Positions 1-8,782 of a stretch of 64,000 nucleotides of DNA are shown piece after piece. Each line of letters begins with the position of its first letter. Position 1 is the stretch's first letter. The translations under genes and the position numbers were made by a program. The notes under the pieces are model-generated. The model worked only from the letters and a program-made list of their open reading frames with translations, ran no database searches and was not told the DNA's origin. Location: contig NZ_JAFFQD010000003.1 of assembly GCF_016918565.1 (NCBI RefSeq), positions 1-64,000 on the forward strand. Direction: 5' to 3'. The stretch is from Desulfogranum marinum (lineage in GTDB: Bacteria > Desulfobacterota > Desulfobulbia > Desulfobulbales > Desulfobulbaceae).

Positions 1-3
1 ATT

Positions 4-119
4 TTTCGGTGACCATAGCGAAGAGGCTCCACCCGTTCCCATTCCGAACACGGTAGTTAAGCTCTTCAGCGCCGATGGTACTGCATGGGTGACTATGTGG
101 GAGAGTAGGTCGTCGCCGT
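4..119 (+). rRNA. rrf: 5S ribosomal RNA
   Basis: The segment has the conserved proteobacterial 5S core (CCCGTTCCCATTCCGAACACGG, read here as a match to the universal 5S loop region) and ends with the typical GAGAGTAGGTCGTCGCC 3' part, which pairs with the GGTGACC near the 5' end. The 5' end lies within a few bases of the window edge, so the gene is complete or nearly so. It is the last gene of an rRNA operon whose 16S and 23S lie outside the window. A strong terminator follows within about 10 bases. Exact ends are uncertain by a few bases. Confidence 0.93.
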
Positions 120-128
120 CTCTTTTTA

Positions 129-169
129 AAATCCCCAATACACTCATTGTGTATTGGGGATTTTTTTTT
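129..169 (+). terminator. rho-independent terminator of the rRNA operon
   Basis: A perfect 13-bp-class inverted repeat (AATCCCCAATACA / TGTGTATTGGGGATT) with a short CTCAT loop is followed by a run of nine T. It sits directly behind the 5S rRNA gene and is a textbook intrinsic terminator. Confidence 0.93.
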
Positions 170-228
170 GCCCATTGCCTGGAGTCCCCTATTTCGCTTT
201 TTTTGGATTTTTTTTTAAAATGTTCTGC

Positions 229-936
229 TCATTTAGCTAACAGTGTTGTAAATTTATACGGCCACGCGTCTCCAGGCAGGCAGGTAAAGATCATCCTTTT
301 TTTTAGCGTTGGATGGTTACAGCCATATGCAGCAGCATGGAGGGCAATTTCACGTTGACCAAACGGTCGAGCACTTTCATTATAGCGATAGTCTCCCAGT
401 AAAGGATGCCCTCTGTGAGCGAATTGGAGCCGTATTTGATGATGTCTGCCGGTAACCAGAATAACTTCAACGAATGAAACCCGGCCATCATAAGCTATTC
501 TCGTAAACCGAAGCTCAGCCTCTTTGCCATCACTGTCTATAACACTATGGCTTTTTCTGCGGCCAATGTTATCTGCCCACACGCCCTGTTGAGGCACTTC
601 TCCTTCTACCAGGGCAATATACTTTTTTTCCACTGTCCGTAAGCGAATTTGTTCTGACAGTCTCGCTGCAGCTTTGGATGTGCGTGCCAGCACCACTGTG
701 CCGGATACAGGTCTATCAAGTCTATGGACCAAGCCGAGATACACATTTCCCGGCTTTTTATACTGCTCTTTCAAATACGATTTACACACGGTTAAAAGGT
801 CAGGATCACCTGAGCTATCCTTTTGCACCAACAGTCCTGTAGGCTTATTTACAACAAGAAGATGGTTGTCTTCATACAGAACTGGTATTATTCGTCCTGC
901 ATTAGCAATTTGCTGCCTATCTTGCTCTATAACCAC
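229..936 (-). CDS. RluA-family RNA pseudouridine synthase
   Basis: A 235-residue enzyme expected to isomerise uridine to pseudouridine in rRNA or tRNA. The diagnostic HRLDRPVSG motif lies at residues 71-79, with the presumed catalytic Asp74; a GRHHQIRLQ motif typical of the family lies further on. There is no N-terminal S4 domain, so it belongs to the short RluA-like forms (RluA/TruC type) rather than RluC/RluD. The start is GTG, supported by a GAGGA ribosome binding site about nine bases upstream; the nearest ATG is far inside conserved sequence. Convergent with the rRNA operon and apparently monocistronic. The target uridine cannot be told from sequence. Confidence 0.9.
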   Translation of the reverse strand: MVIEQDRQQIANAGRIIPVLYEDNHLLVVNKPTGLLVQKDSSGDPDLLTVCKSYLKEQYKKPGNVYLGLVHRLDRPVSGTVVLARTSKAAARLSEQIRLRTVEKKYIALVEGEVPQQGVWADNIGRRKSHSVIDSDGKEAELRFTRIAYDGRVSFVEVILVTGRHHQIRLQFAHRGHPLLGDYRYNESARPFGQREIALHAAAYGCNHPTLKKRMIFTCLPGDAWPYKFTTLLAK

Positions 937-959
937 TTATTTCAATCCTCTTTTCTAAG

Positions 960-1060
960 GAGTTATCCTGGAATAACTTGAACATCTCTAATCGCATCTT
1001 CAGGTCATCCTTGACTGATCTTTAATCACAAAAATCACAACGTAGCACAAACTACGTTTG
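960..1060. repeat. two small intergenic hairpins
   Basis: Between the pseudouridine synthase and the radical SAM gene are two short perfect inverted repeats: AGTTAT-cctgga-ATAACT near 963-980 and AACGTAG-cacaaa-CTACGTT at 1039-1058. Neither has a following T run. The second resembles the CGTAG/CTACG stem found near 9.2 kb. Function unknown. Confidence 0.4.
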
Positions 1061-1163
1061 CGGCTTTAGTCAATTAGATCAACCAAATCCAACCTATATA
1101 TGAGCGTGATATTGTTCAACTCGTTTACGGATAGCCCCTAATTAAAAACATATCCACCATATT

Positions 1164-3161
1164 ATGCCCGCTCGTCTTCTTATCATTAATCCGGCCAGCC
1201 CTTTCTTTTTTTATATTCCCATGGGCACTTTTGGTCTTTGTGACTACCTGGAAACACATGGTATAGCTTCCCGTATTTTCAATCACGCCCTCTATGACAC
1301 GCAAACTGCAGACGTCTCACTTGCCCAAACATTGCTCGACTTTGAACCAACCCATGTTGCTGTCATATTTCATTGGCAGGAAACTGCCCATGGTGTTCAA
1401 CATGTCCTTGAACACATACACCAACATGCCCCACAACTACCCATCATCATAGGCGGCTTCAGTGCAGGGTATTTTGGCAAAGATATACTTCGCCATTTCT
1501 CAACTGTAGACTACCTGATTCAAGGAGATCCTGAAGAACCACTCCTTCACCTGCTGCAGGAAAAGCCGATTGGGAATATAGCCAACCTTACTTTTCGCAA
1601 CCAAGACGCAATTACCACCAGCTCCCACGAGTGGCTCATAGACCAGCAACTTCTCAACACGATGTCGTTTGCCCGTATCGATCTTCTAGAGGATGCCAAT
1701 CAATATTTTACAAAAATAAATGCAATATTAGGGTTCCCACTTTTTATCGGCAGGGGTTGTGTCTTTAATTGCGATTATTGCGGAGGGAGTCGCCAGGCAT
1801 TCACGATACATTCTCACCGAAACCACCCTGTTTGTAGGTCAATCCCATCCATTATTAAAGATTTACACCACCTTAAAGAGGTAACAGACACTTTATATAT
1901 CTGTTATGAAAACAACCCCCAATACATCATCTCATTATTTCGCGCTATCGCTGCTGACCAAGAATTACGCAACCATTTCACCCTCAACTACGGCGCATGG
2001 CATCTCGTTGGCGATGATTTTCTTGCGGCATATAAAAAAGCCTTTAACCGGCAAGGGGCCAAACCCGTCTTTGAATTTTCTCCCGAAGTCATTGCAGACA
2101 AGAGTCGAAAAAAAATTAAAGGTGCTGCTACCTATGCTCTGGGTGATCTTATTGATAACTGCATCAAGCTCAGCAAAGAGCTGCAACATAACACGCGGAT
2201 TGAACTTTTTTTCAGTCGCTACCATCCAACTGAAGCGACGAAAGAACTCCTGGACCGGGAAATTGAGCAAATATTTAGCTTGAAGCATACTTTATACACC
2301 TCAGGACACCACTCTATTCACGTCTGCTATGATCATCTCTCGACTGATGTAGCTTCCGGTTATTGGCATCAACAACCTGAACACTCCAATATTTTTTGTG
2401 ATTTTCTTGTCCAAAAACAGCTTATTGATCAACAGCAACGGTATCCTTTTCCGGTCGACAATTTATGTTTGTATATGCCTCCATCACTCTCTGAAAAGGA
2501 ACTGATGCACACCGAAGCACTTATTCAGTGCCTTGAGCATATCGAACAAAACTACCATGAACTTTTCCATATTCTTTTCTATTGTACCGGTACATTCTGG
2601 CTGAGGGCCCTCGCAACTATCATTCAACCCTGGGTTGAAAAACAACAGGCTGCTTTTTTTGCTCAACTACCGCTTGCGGCGTTATTGGATGAACTGGTGA
2701 AAATAATTAGAAACGAAAAAAAATATGAGCGTCTTTCGTTTTTCAATGATTTGGTAGCGTATAGTTTGAAAAAGGAGGAACTTCGTTTTTCCGGCTCCGA
2801 GCTAGCCGAATATAGCGAGTCAGATGATATCCTCTGCACCCTCAATCGACAAAGAATGAGTATACACCAGTATGATTATTCTGATTTGAGCAGTTTTCTT
2901 GACCTGCTCCAACAAATGGAGGGTAATGCTGCCATACCATATCAGCGCACAGTGTGTTTCTTTCTTCAAGATGAGGTCCTCTCCCTGCCCCACCGCAGTT
3001 ATCGTCTGACCTTGCGCCAATTTGAGCAATGCTTAAAGCCTTCCGTTTACCTCGAAACATTGCACAAAACAGTCCAGGTTGACGTAGCAGCCCACACTCA
3101 GATTATTGAACGCTTTAGAGAGGCCGGTGTCCTCGTTCCCTGTTATGACAACATCGAGTAA
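1164..3161 (+). CDS. B12-binding-type radical SAM protein of unknown substrate
   Basis: A 665-residue protein. Residues 1-135 form a Rossmann-like domain similar to cobalamin-binding domains (GGFSAGYFGKDIL near 100), but no DxHxxG motif is seen, so cobalamin binding may be base-off without His or lost. The radical SAM motif CxxxCxxC is at Cys199, Cys203 and Cys206 (GRGCVFNCDYCGGS) and should bind a [4Fe-4S] cluster and S-adenosylmethionine. The C-terminal ~250 residues (about 410-665) are helical and not recognised; they are much longer than the usual tail of this superfamily. The gene stands alone between a pseudouridine synthase and a protease, with no obvious substrate peptide or partner. 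Class is clear; reaction is unknown. Confidence 0.85.
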   Translation: MPARLLIINPASPFFFYIPMGTFGLCDYLETHGIASRIFNHALYDTQTADVSLAQTLLDFEPTHVAVIFHWQETAHGVQHVLEHIHQHAPQLPIIIGGFSAGYFGKDILRHFSTVDYLIQGDPEEPLLHLLQEKPIGNIANLTFRNQDAITTSSHEWLIDQQLLNTMSFARIDLLEDANQYFTKINAILGFPLFIGRGCVFNCDYCGGSRQAFTIHSHRNHPVCRSIPSIIKDLHHLKEVTDTLYICYENNPQYIISLFRAIAADQELRNHFTLNYGAWHLVGDDFLAAYKKAFNRQGAKPVFEFSPEVIADKSRKKIKGAATYALGDLIDNCIKLSKELQHNTRIELFFSRYHPTEATKELLDREIEQIFSLKHTLYTSGHHSIHVCYDHLSTDVASGYWHQQPEHSNIFCDFLVQKQLIDQQQRYPFPVDNLCLYMPPSLSEKELMHTEALIQCLEHIEQNYHELFHILFYCTGTFWLRALATIIQPWVEKQQAAFFAQLPLAALLDELVKIIRNEKKYERLSFFNDLVAYSLKKEELRFSGSELAEYSESDDILCTLNRQRMSIHQYDYSDLSSFLDLLQQMEGNAAIPYQRTVCFFLQDEVLSLPHRSYRLTLRQFEQCLKPSVYLETLHKTVQVDVAAHTQIIERFREAGVLVPCYDNIE

Positions 3162-3183
3162 ATTGATGATGGTTTGTGTCTGA

Positions 3184-4371
3184 CTATTGTTCGTTCAAAA
3201 CTCCTGGGAACTCTTCCAGTACAGTCTCAAAAGGAATGGCAAACCCGATGCCTTCCGTATTATTGATGATCATCGTATTCACACCTATAACGTGACCTTG
3301 AGCATTGATTAACGGCCCGCCACTGTTCCCGGGATTGATGGGTGCATCGACCTGAACCATTTTTTTTCCTTTAAGCGTCCTGTACCCTGAAATGACACCC
3401 GAGGTAACACTATGATGTAAACCGAGCGGACTCCCTATGGTAAATACAGAAGCTCCCTGCTTCGGGTATTCTGCAGCCTTAACTACAGGGATGGCTGGTG
3501 AATTATAGACATCAATTGAAAGCAAAGCGAGATCCTGCTCCGGACTGAGCTGAAATGTGCTCACAGCATATTCGCTCCCATCTACAAGAATAATTTTTCC
3601 GTCCTGTAGAAAATCACTCTGTTTAATCTTTGTAATCTGCTGCTCCATTTCCGTTAACTTTTGCTGATACTTGGTATATTGTTGTTCGCGTAAACCAATA
3701 TTTTTCATTACCTGTTGTTTCACCCGGAGGTCGTTGACCTGTTTTAACTGCCTCCGCATCAAATCGAGATTTTCCCTTTCATTATGTAAACGATCTCGCA
3801 GAAGTTCAGCCTGCGATTCCATCCACTCTAATTGATCGACGTTATACTGAACCACGTGGCGATTGGTAATAATTGTTCCAAATCTATCGATAAAAAAACC
3901 AGAGCCGCTCCCCCATGGTGTGACAATGGAGACGGTGGCATTTCGGGCAGATTCCACGGGGCTCCCTGTCCCTGCAAAGTTCTGTGCAAGCTGACCAGCC
4001 AGCCCTTCGGGTTCCACCCCACGGCCTTGATCACTTCCCAAAAGAGGCTGTAGTCGCTCTATTTGTGCAGGTGCTGCACCTGGCCGCGGCTCCTGCGCAG
4101 CCACCAAATTGCTCTGATCAGTGCTCACCGATAACGTGTTATCGGCAGGCTTCTCCGCCTGCATCAAGTGCAATCCAACTGCGACTGACACACCAGCAAC
4201 AATGACCATGCCGGTAATCAAAGAAAAAATACCTTTTCCACTTGAACGGTTATCCTGCAGAGAGACGCGTTTTTTTCTTTCCTGGAACGCTTCATATTTC
4301 TCAAAAATAATACCGCATTTAGTACATTCACGATTATCAGTTTGGATAAAGCCGCACTTTGGACATTTCAT
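3184..4371 (-). CDS. membrane-anchored trypsin-like (HtrA-type) serine protease with zinc ribbon and inserted coiled coil
   Basis: 395 residues. Residues 3-19 form a CxxC...CxxC zinc ribbon (cytoplasmic side), followed by one membrane segment at about 48-68, so the protease domain should be periplasmic. The catalytic triad reads as His172 (ITNRHVV), Asp280 (EQDLALL) and Ser350 (PGNSGGPL). Between His and Asp lies a highly charged heptad-rich helix, about 178-252, which is not present in ordinary DegP/HtrA proteases. There is no PDZ domain; the protein ends soon after the GIGFAIP motif. This suggests a regulated or self-assembling protease rather than a standard DegP. Convergent with the radical SAM gene, 22 bases apart. 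Confidence 0.87.
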   Translation of the reverse strand: MKCPKCGFIQTDNRECTKCGIIFEKYEAFQERKKRVSLQDNRSSGKGIFSLITGMVIVAGVSVAVGLHLMQAEKPADNTLSVSTDQSNLVAAQEPRPGAAPAQIERLQPLLGSDQGRGVEPEGLAGQLAQNFAGTGSPVESARNATVSIVTPWGSGSGFFIDRFGTIITNRHVVQYNVDQLEWMESQAELLRDRLHNERENLDLMRRQLKQVNDLRVKQQVMKNIGLREQQYTKYQQKLTEMEQQITKIKQSDFLQDGKIILVDGSEYAVSTFQLSPEQDLALLSIDVYNSPAIPVVKAAEYPKQGASVFTIGSPLGLHHSVTSGVISGYRTLKGKKMVQVDAPINPGNSGGPLINAQGHVIGVNTMIINNTEGIGFAIPFETVLEEFPGVLNEQ

Positions 4372-4564
4372 CGTATTTGCTTGACCTCAAGAAGTGGTAT
4401 CCGACCTAGATTTCTTTTTGAACATGGTCATGAACAAATGCTGACACTCTCCAAACAGAAAGCCGGATGAATAAAAACAGTCAGGAAGGAAACATCATCT
4501 TTCCCGACATACGCCACTAGTTATAAGTGGATCGTATGAAGGGAAAGACAGTATGACGCGTAGC

Positions 4565-4590
4565 TGATGCCTCTTTAGAAAAGGGCATCA
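4565..4590 (-). repeat. hairpin at the stop codon of the rubredoxin gene
   Basis: TGATGCC and GGCATCA form a perfect 7-bp stem that includes the rubredoxin TGA stop codon. No T run follows, so it is at best a weak terminator or an mRNA 3' end stabiliser for the metH operon. Confidence 0.4.
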
Positions 4591-4767
4591 ATCAAGGAGA
4601 TCAAATTGGTCTTGGGTAGCATAACACATTGGGCAAACCCACGCTTCCGGAAGCTCAGCAAAGGGGGTATCGTCAGCAATGTTGTTCATTGGATCCCCCT
4701 TGGCAGGGTCATAAACATACCCACAATTTATACATATATATCTTTCGTTTAGTTCATCGCTTTCCAT
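4588..4767 (-). CDS. rubredoxin, translationally coupled to methionine synthase
   Basis: A 59-residue protein: small one-iron electron carrier. The first knuckle is YICINCGYVYDP (Cys12, Cys15) and the second is AWVCPMCYAT (Cys45, Cys48), so all four iron ligands are present with the usual spacing and the conserved tryptophan before the second pair. The residue after the last Cys is Tyr rather than the almost invariant Gly, a small departure from the family. The ATG lies two bases after the TAA of the preceding methionine synthase gene, so translation is probably coupled. It may supply electrons for reductive reactivation of the cobalamin enzyme, a role played by flavodoxin in E. coli; that role is inference. 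Confidence 0.9.
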   Translation of the reverse strand: MESDELNERYICINCGYVYDPAKGDPMNNIADDTPFAELPEAWVCPMCYATQDQFDLLD

Positions 4768-4769
4768 GG

Positions 4770-7211
4770 TTACACCGCAAAATATTTCGCTTGTGGATGA
4801 TGAACAACAATCGCCGAGGTAGTTTGCTCCGGTACCATCTGCATATTTTCAGTAAGGCTAACACCTATTTTTTCAGGTTTAAGAAAGGCAAAAAGTGGTT
4901 TGTGTACGTCCATATCAGGACAGGCAGGATAGCCAAATCCATAACGTGACCCCTGGTATCCTTGGGTAACAACACCCTGCACATTGGTGTCACCGATCCC
5001 AAGTTCCTCCCTCATTTTGGCATGCCAATACTCGGCCAAAGCATCTGTCACTTCAACGCTAAAACCATGGAGCATTAAGTAATCATGATACGCGTCAGTA
5101 TCGTAAAGCCGTGCTGTGGTCTCAGCCATTTTTTCACCAATCGTAACGACGAAAAACCCAGCGATGTCGCCACCCTCTTCTTTGGTCTTAAAATAATCAG
5201 CGATGCACAAATGAGGAGCCTCTGTCTGGCGTGGAAAGGCAAAGGGATATGTTGTACCATCGGCCTCTATGAAAACCGTATTATCTTTGGAGTAACAGGA
5301 AAAATACCCATAGGATACTTTGGGAGCAATCAGGTGTTGTTCAAGTGACTGCTCTATGAGCCCATCATAAATAGGCTGCACAGTAGTGGTTAGAAGTTCA
5401 CTGTATTCCTCGGCTCCCATTTTTCCACGTCGATATCCCCAGCGCCCTCGAAAAAGAGCCTGGATGTTGACCAATGGGAAAAGTTCTTGCGGATCGATTG
5501 CTTCCACATACCTCTGCCCAATAAAAGGAGGGGTCGGCACCGGGACGTCCCGATCTATTGCGGCATCCTTCACTCCAGGTTTCATGGCCTCCACACTGGT
5601 GATACGATCAAAAACAGTGGAAGTTAAAGTACCATCTTCAAATTCCCGTACCGCTTTTAGTCCTGCAAACGCATCCCGGCAATACACCACAGGTCCATCA
5701 TACCCGGGTACACAGGATTCAGCGACAAACTTAGGGGTCAATGCTGCACCGCCAAGCATGATCGGTGTTTTTAAACCGGCAGCCTTATACTGAGCCATGG
5801 ACTCCTGCATCACAATAGCCGATTTCACAAGTAAACCACTCAGGCCGATCAAATCGACATCATACTCTTTGGCCTTCTCGATAATAGCTTCAGCAGGAAT
5901 CTTTATCCCAAGATTGTAGACCTTGTATCCATTATTGGAGAGAATAATATCGACCAGGTTTTTACCGATATCATGTACATCCCCTTGAACCGTGGCCAAA
6001 AGAATTTTGGTAGCGCTCTCTCCATCAATTTTATCCATAAAAGGCTCCAGCAAGGTTACTGACCTTTTCATAACCTCTGCGGACTGCAGTACAAAGGGGA
6101 GAAGGATTTCACCTTTACCAAACAGTTCGCCCACATGGCGCATGGCAGGTACAAGCATCTGGTTGATAATAGCAAGTGGCTTGTAGCGCTCCATCAGCAC
6201 CGGCAGTATATCTTCCAGCCCATCCTTATCGCCGGTCACCACATGATGAAACAGTTGTTCTTCAGGAGTCCTGCCGCTGCCCTTCTCTTCATCGAAATCA
6301 TCATCTGCTCGATCGCTGAAATGTTCAATAAATCGCATCAGCGGCTTAGGCTCCTGCCCTGCTGTTCTATCAAACAGCAGATCAAGGCACACTTCACGAT
6401 CCTCTTGAGAGATCCTGGCTAAAGGCAAAATTTTTGCAGCATCGACAATGGCGGCATCCAGCCCTGCCTCAACCGCTTCATGTAAAAAGACAGAGTTCAG
6501 TATCCGGCGCGCCTTGGGTGCCAACCCAAACGAAATATTGCTCAACCCAAGAACTGTCAGGGTGCCTGGTAATTCTTTTTTTACCAGCTTAATACCTTCA
6601 ATGGTATGTATGGCAGCATCGCGAAGATTTTCATCACCCGAGCCTACAGTAAAGGTAAGGCAGTCAAAAAGTAGATCGCTTGGTCGCAGGCCTAGTTCTT
6701 CCACAGCAATGGCATAGATCTCTTTCGCGATGGCCAGCTTATCAGCTGCCGTCATTGCCATTCCCTGCTCGTTGATGGTCAAAGCCACGACCGCCGCACC
6801 ATATTTTTTCGCTGCACCGCAGATCCGGCGCAAATTGGCACCACCATCTTCAAGGTTGATCGAATTAATAATACATCGCCCGGGGTAGAGCTTTAAACAA
6901 GCTTCAATGCACTCAGGTGTAGTTGAGTCAATCATAAGCGGCGCCTTGACTGAACCAGCACACATTTGTACTAAAGTGGTCATGTCGGCCAGCTCATCCC
7001 GCCCGGCATAGGCTGTGCATAAATCGATGATATGGGCACCTTTAGCCTCTTGCTCCTGGGCTATTTTCAGACAGCTCTCAAAATCATCGGCCAGCAGTAG
7101 TTCTCTAAATTTTTTGGAGCCATTGGAATTGGCGCGCTCCCCTATTAAAAGTGGCGGAATTTCCTGCTGTAATTCCACTGCCTGGTACAGACTTGAAACT
7201 GAAGGCTTCAT
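4770..7211 (-). CDS. metH: cobalamin-dependent methionine synthase, pterin/B12/activation part
   Basis: 813 residues. Domains in order: pterin-binding (methyltetrahydrofolate) domain about 20-285; B12-binding cap about 315-400; B12-binding domain about 400-530 with DVHDIGKN giving the axial ligand His413; AdoMet-binding activation domain about 555-813 with the RxxxGYPACPD signature near 756-766. The N-terminal homocysteine-binding barrel of standard MetH is missing and is encoded by the preceding gene, whose stop overlaps this start (ATGA, four bases). Together they make a two-subunit methionine synthase that transfers methyl from 5-methyl-THF to homocysteine through cobalamin. A rubredoxin gene follows directly. 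Confidence 0.95.
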   Translation of the reverse strand: MKPSVSSLYQAVELQQEIPPLLIGERANSNGSKKFRELLLADDFESCLKIAQEQEAKGAHIIDLCTAYAGRDELADMTTLVQMCAGSVKAPLMIDSTTPECIEACLKLYPGRCIINSINLEDGGANLRRICGAAKKYGAAVVALTINEQGMAMTAADKLAIAKEIYAIAVEELGLRPSDLLFDCLTFTVGSGDENLRDAAIHTIEGIKLVKKELPGTLTVLGLSNISFGLAPKARRILNSVFLHEAVEAGLDAAIVDAAKILPLARISQEDREVCLDLLFDRTAGQEPKPLMRFIEHFSDRADDDFDEEKGSGRTPEEQLFHHVVTGDKDGLEDILPVLMERYKPLAIINQMLVPAMRHVGELFGKGEILLPFVLQSAEVMKRSVTLLEPFMDKIDGESATKILLATVQGDVHDIGKNLVDIILSNNGYKVYNLGIKIPAEAIIEKAKEYDVDLIGLSGLLVKSAIVMQESMAQYKAAGLKTPIMLGGAALTPKFVAESCVPGYDGPVVYCRDAFAGLKAVREFEDGTLTSTVFDRITSVEAMKPGVKDAAIDRDVPVPTPPFIGQRYVEAIDPQELFPLVNIQALFRGRWGYRRGKMGAEEYSELLTTTVQPIYDGLIEQSLEQHLIAPKVSYGYFSCYSKDNTVFIEADGTTYPFAFPRQTEAPHLCIADYFKTKEEGGDIAGFFVVTIGEKMAETTARLYDTDAYHDYLMLHGFSVEVTDALAEYWHAKMREELGIGDTNVQGVVTQGYQGSRYGFGYPACPDMDVHKPLFAFLKPEKIGVSLTENMQMVPEQTTSAIVVHHPQAKYFAV

Positions 7212-8134
7212 GCACTCACCTCCCTGCTCGCAGGCTTCACGTCTTTTAACTCCTTGACCAATGCACGGGTATGTTCAGGCGTTGTTCCACAACATCCGCC
7301 GACTATACTTACTCCGAATTCAGTAACAAAACGCTTCATAGCCAATGCATATTGTTTCGGTGAAAGCGGGTAACAGGTTTTGCCGTCCACAACCTCTGGC
7401 AACCCTTGGTTAGGTACGCAGGAAATCCGTCCGGCCCAATTCTGACTCAAATATCTGATGTGTGATTCCATTTCCCCCGGACCAGTTGCGCAGTTCAAGC
7501 CAAAGGAGAACAATGGAAAAGGCTCAAAAGTCACCGCCGCAGCCGCAATATCAGTGCCGACAAGCATGGTTCCTGTACGCTCAATGGTAACAGAGGCCAT
7601 AACCGGAATATCCTTTTTCTCCATCTCTTCCAGAACTTGAAAACAGGTTGTCATGGCAGTTTTAATTTGCAACAGATCCTGGCAGGTTTCAATTATCAGC
7701 AGATCCACCCCCCCTCTTACTAAAGCACGTATCTGCTCGGCATGAGCGCTGGCGAGCGCGTCAACGGTTATATGGCCGAGCGAAGGCAGTTTGGTTCCCG
7801 GTCCCACAGAACCGGCAATATATGTATTAGGCTTACCGTTAATAGCTCTACGAGCGTTCTCCACCCCGGCAAGATTGATTTCTTCTACTTTCTCCTCTAG
7901 GCCGTATTCTGCAAGCACGATGCTGCTGGCACCAAAGGTATTGGTTTCTATTACCATTGCCCCGGCATCGACAAAGCCGGTGTGCAGTGCAACAATCGTT
8001 TCCGGGGAGGAAATGTTAAGCAATTCGTTGCACCCTTCGCTTTCCCCCCAAGCTGACGAAGGTATATCCATCTCCTGAAGGTTGGTCCCACAAGCACCAT
8101 CCAAAATAAGTATTTCGTGATCTGTTGGTTGCAT
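7208..8134 (-). CDS. metH: homocysteine-binding subunit of split methionine synthase
   Basis: 308 residues that match the N-terminal zinc barrel of MetH. The zinc ligands are Cys215 (GLNCATGP) and the Cys281-Cys282 pair (GGCCGTTP). The N-terminal DGACGTNLQ motif is also typical. It activates homocysteine thiolate for methylation. It lacks the pterin and cobalamin domains, which are in the next gene, joined by an ATGA overlap. A stand-alone S-methylmethionine:homocysteine methyltransferase (MmuM type) is a formal alternative, but the overlap with the rest of MetH makes a split MetH far more likely. No clear riboswitch was found upstream. Confidence 0.92.
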   Translation of the reverse strand: MQPTDHEILILDGACGTNLQEMDIPSSAWGESEGCNELLNISSPETIVALHTGFVDAGAMVIETNTFGASSIVLAEYGLEEKVEEINLAGVENARRAINGKPNTYIAGSVGPGTKLPSLGHITVDALASAHAEQIRALVRGGVDLLIIETCQDLLQIKTAMTTCFQVLEEMEKKDIPVMASVTIERTGTMLVGTDIAAAAVTFEPFPLFSFGLNCATGPGEMESHIRYLSQNWAGRISCVPNQGLPEVVDGKTCYPLSPKQYALAMKRFVTEFGVSIVGGCCGTTPEHTRALVKELKDVKPASREVSA

Positions 8135-8782
8135 TATTATCTATAGTTATTCAAAATCATCTATTAACAGTTGAAACCGCCATGAACTCGCACCTTTTCA
8201 GATGGGCATGAGGAGAGACACTGTACGCTTTACCCTGAATCAACATTCTTTTCGCTTTACCCTTTAATGGATTTATGGCGGCTGCAAGTACAGCAACTTT
8301 ACGCAGTGAAATGAATCATTTTCTTCGCCTACCTGCTCAAATGCATACAAAAGTATGTTTATATCCAAAAAGAGTAATCCTGGGTTCCTCTTTTCCTTTT
8401 TTACTTATTAGCGACAGCTAGTCTTGAAAACCAACAGTACAATTAATAATAAAAACAGAGAAAAACTTATCATCTTTCTGAAAATAAAGCCACATCAACA
8501 GTAACTCAGTGGGTTAAGTAAATACCCTCCAAAAAATAAAGCGTCGGTCCCAAAACCCCCTTTTACCAGAAAATCATTGGCGCACAACCCTTTTAAGAAG
8601 CCCCCTCTTATTCTATCACCACTACGCCATAACACTTTGAAGTATATAGCTTTTTTCAACTTGACGAGACCTTCACAAGCCAGTAAGCATACGAATGGTT
8701 TCGAAGTATAGAATCTTTAAAAGTATATTTTTCATCCTTTGAGATACCCTATAGCTACATTTTGGGTGCACCAATAACTGTA
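8135..8782. other. long intergenic region upstream of the metH operon
   Basis: About 650 bases, AT-rich, without a convincing gene on either strand. It must hold the minus-strand promoter of the metH operon and the plus-strand promoter of the IscA-like gene. I looked for the S-box (SAM-I), SAH and cobalamin riboswitch signatures and could not recognise one by eye. Confidence 0.5.

Noticed and set aside
4500-4600. Possible selenocysteine readthrough at the rubredoxin TGA, because a hairpin includes the stop codon
   Set aside because: The protein already has full rubredoxin length and all four cysteines before the TGA. The hairpin contains the TGA itself rather than following it, and the frame beyond is not protein-like.
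8135-8782. Search for a cobalamin, SAM or SAH riboswitch upstream of metH
   Set aside because: None of the signature boxes could be recognised by eye. A covariance-model search (Rfam) would be decisive.
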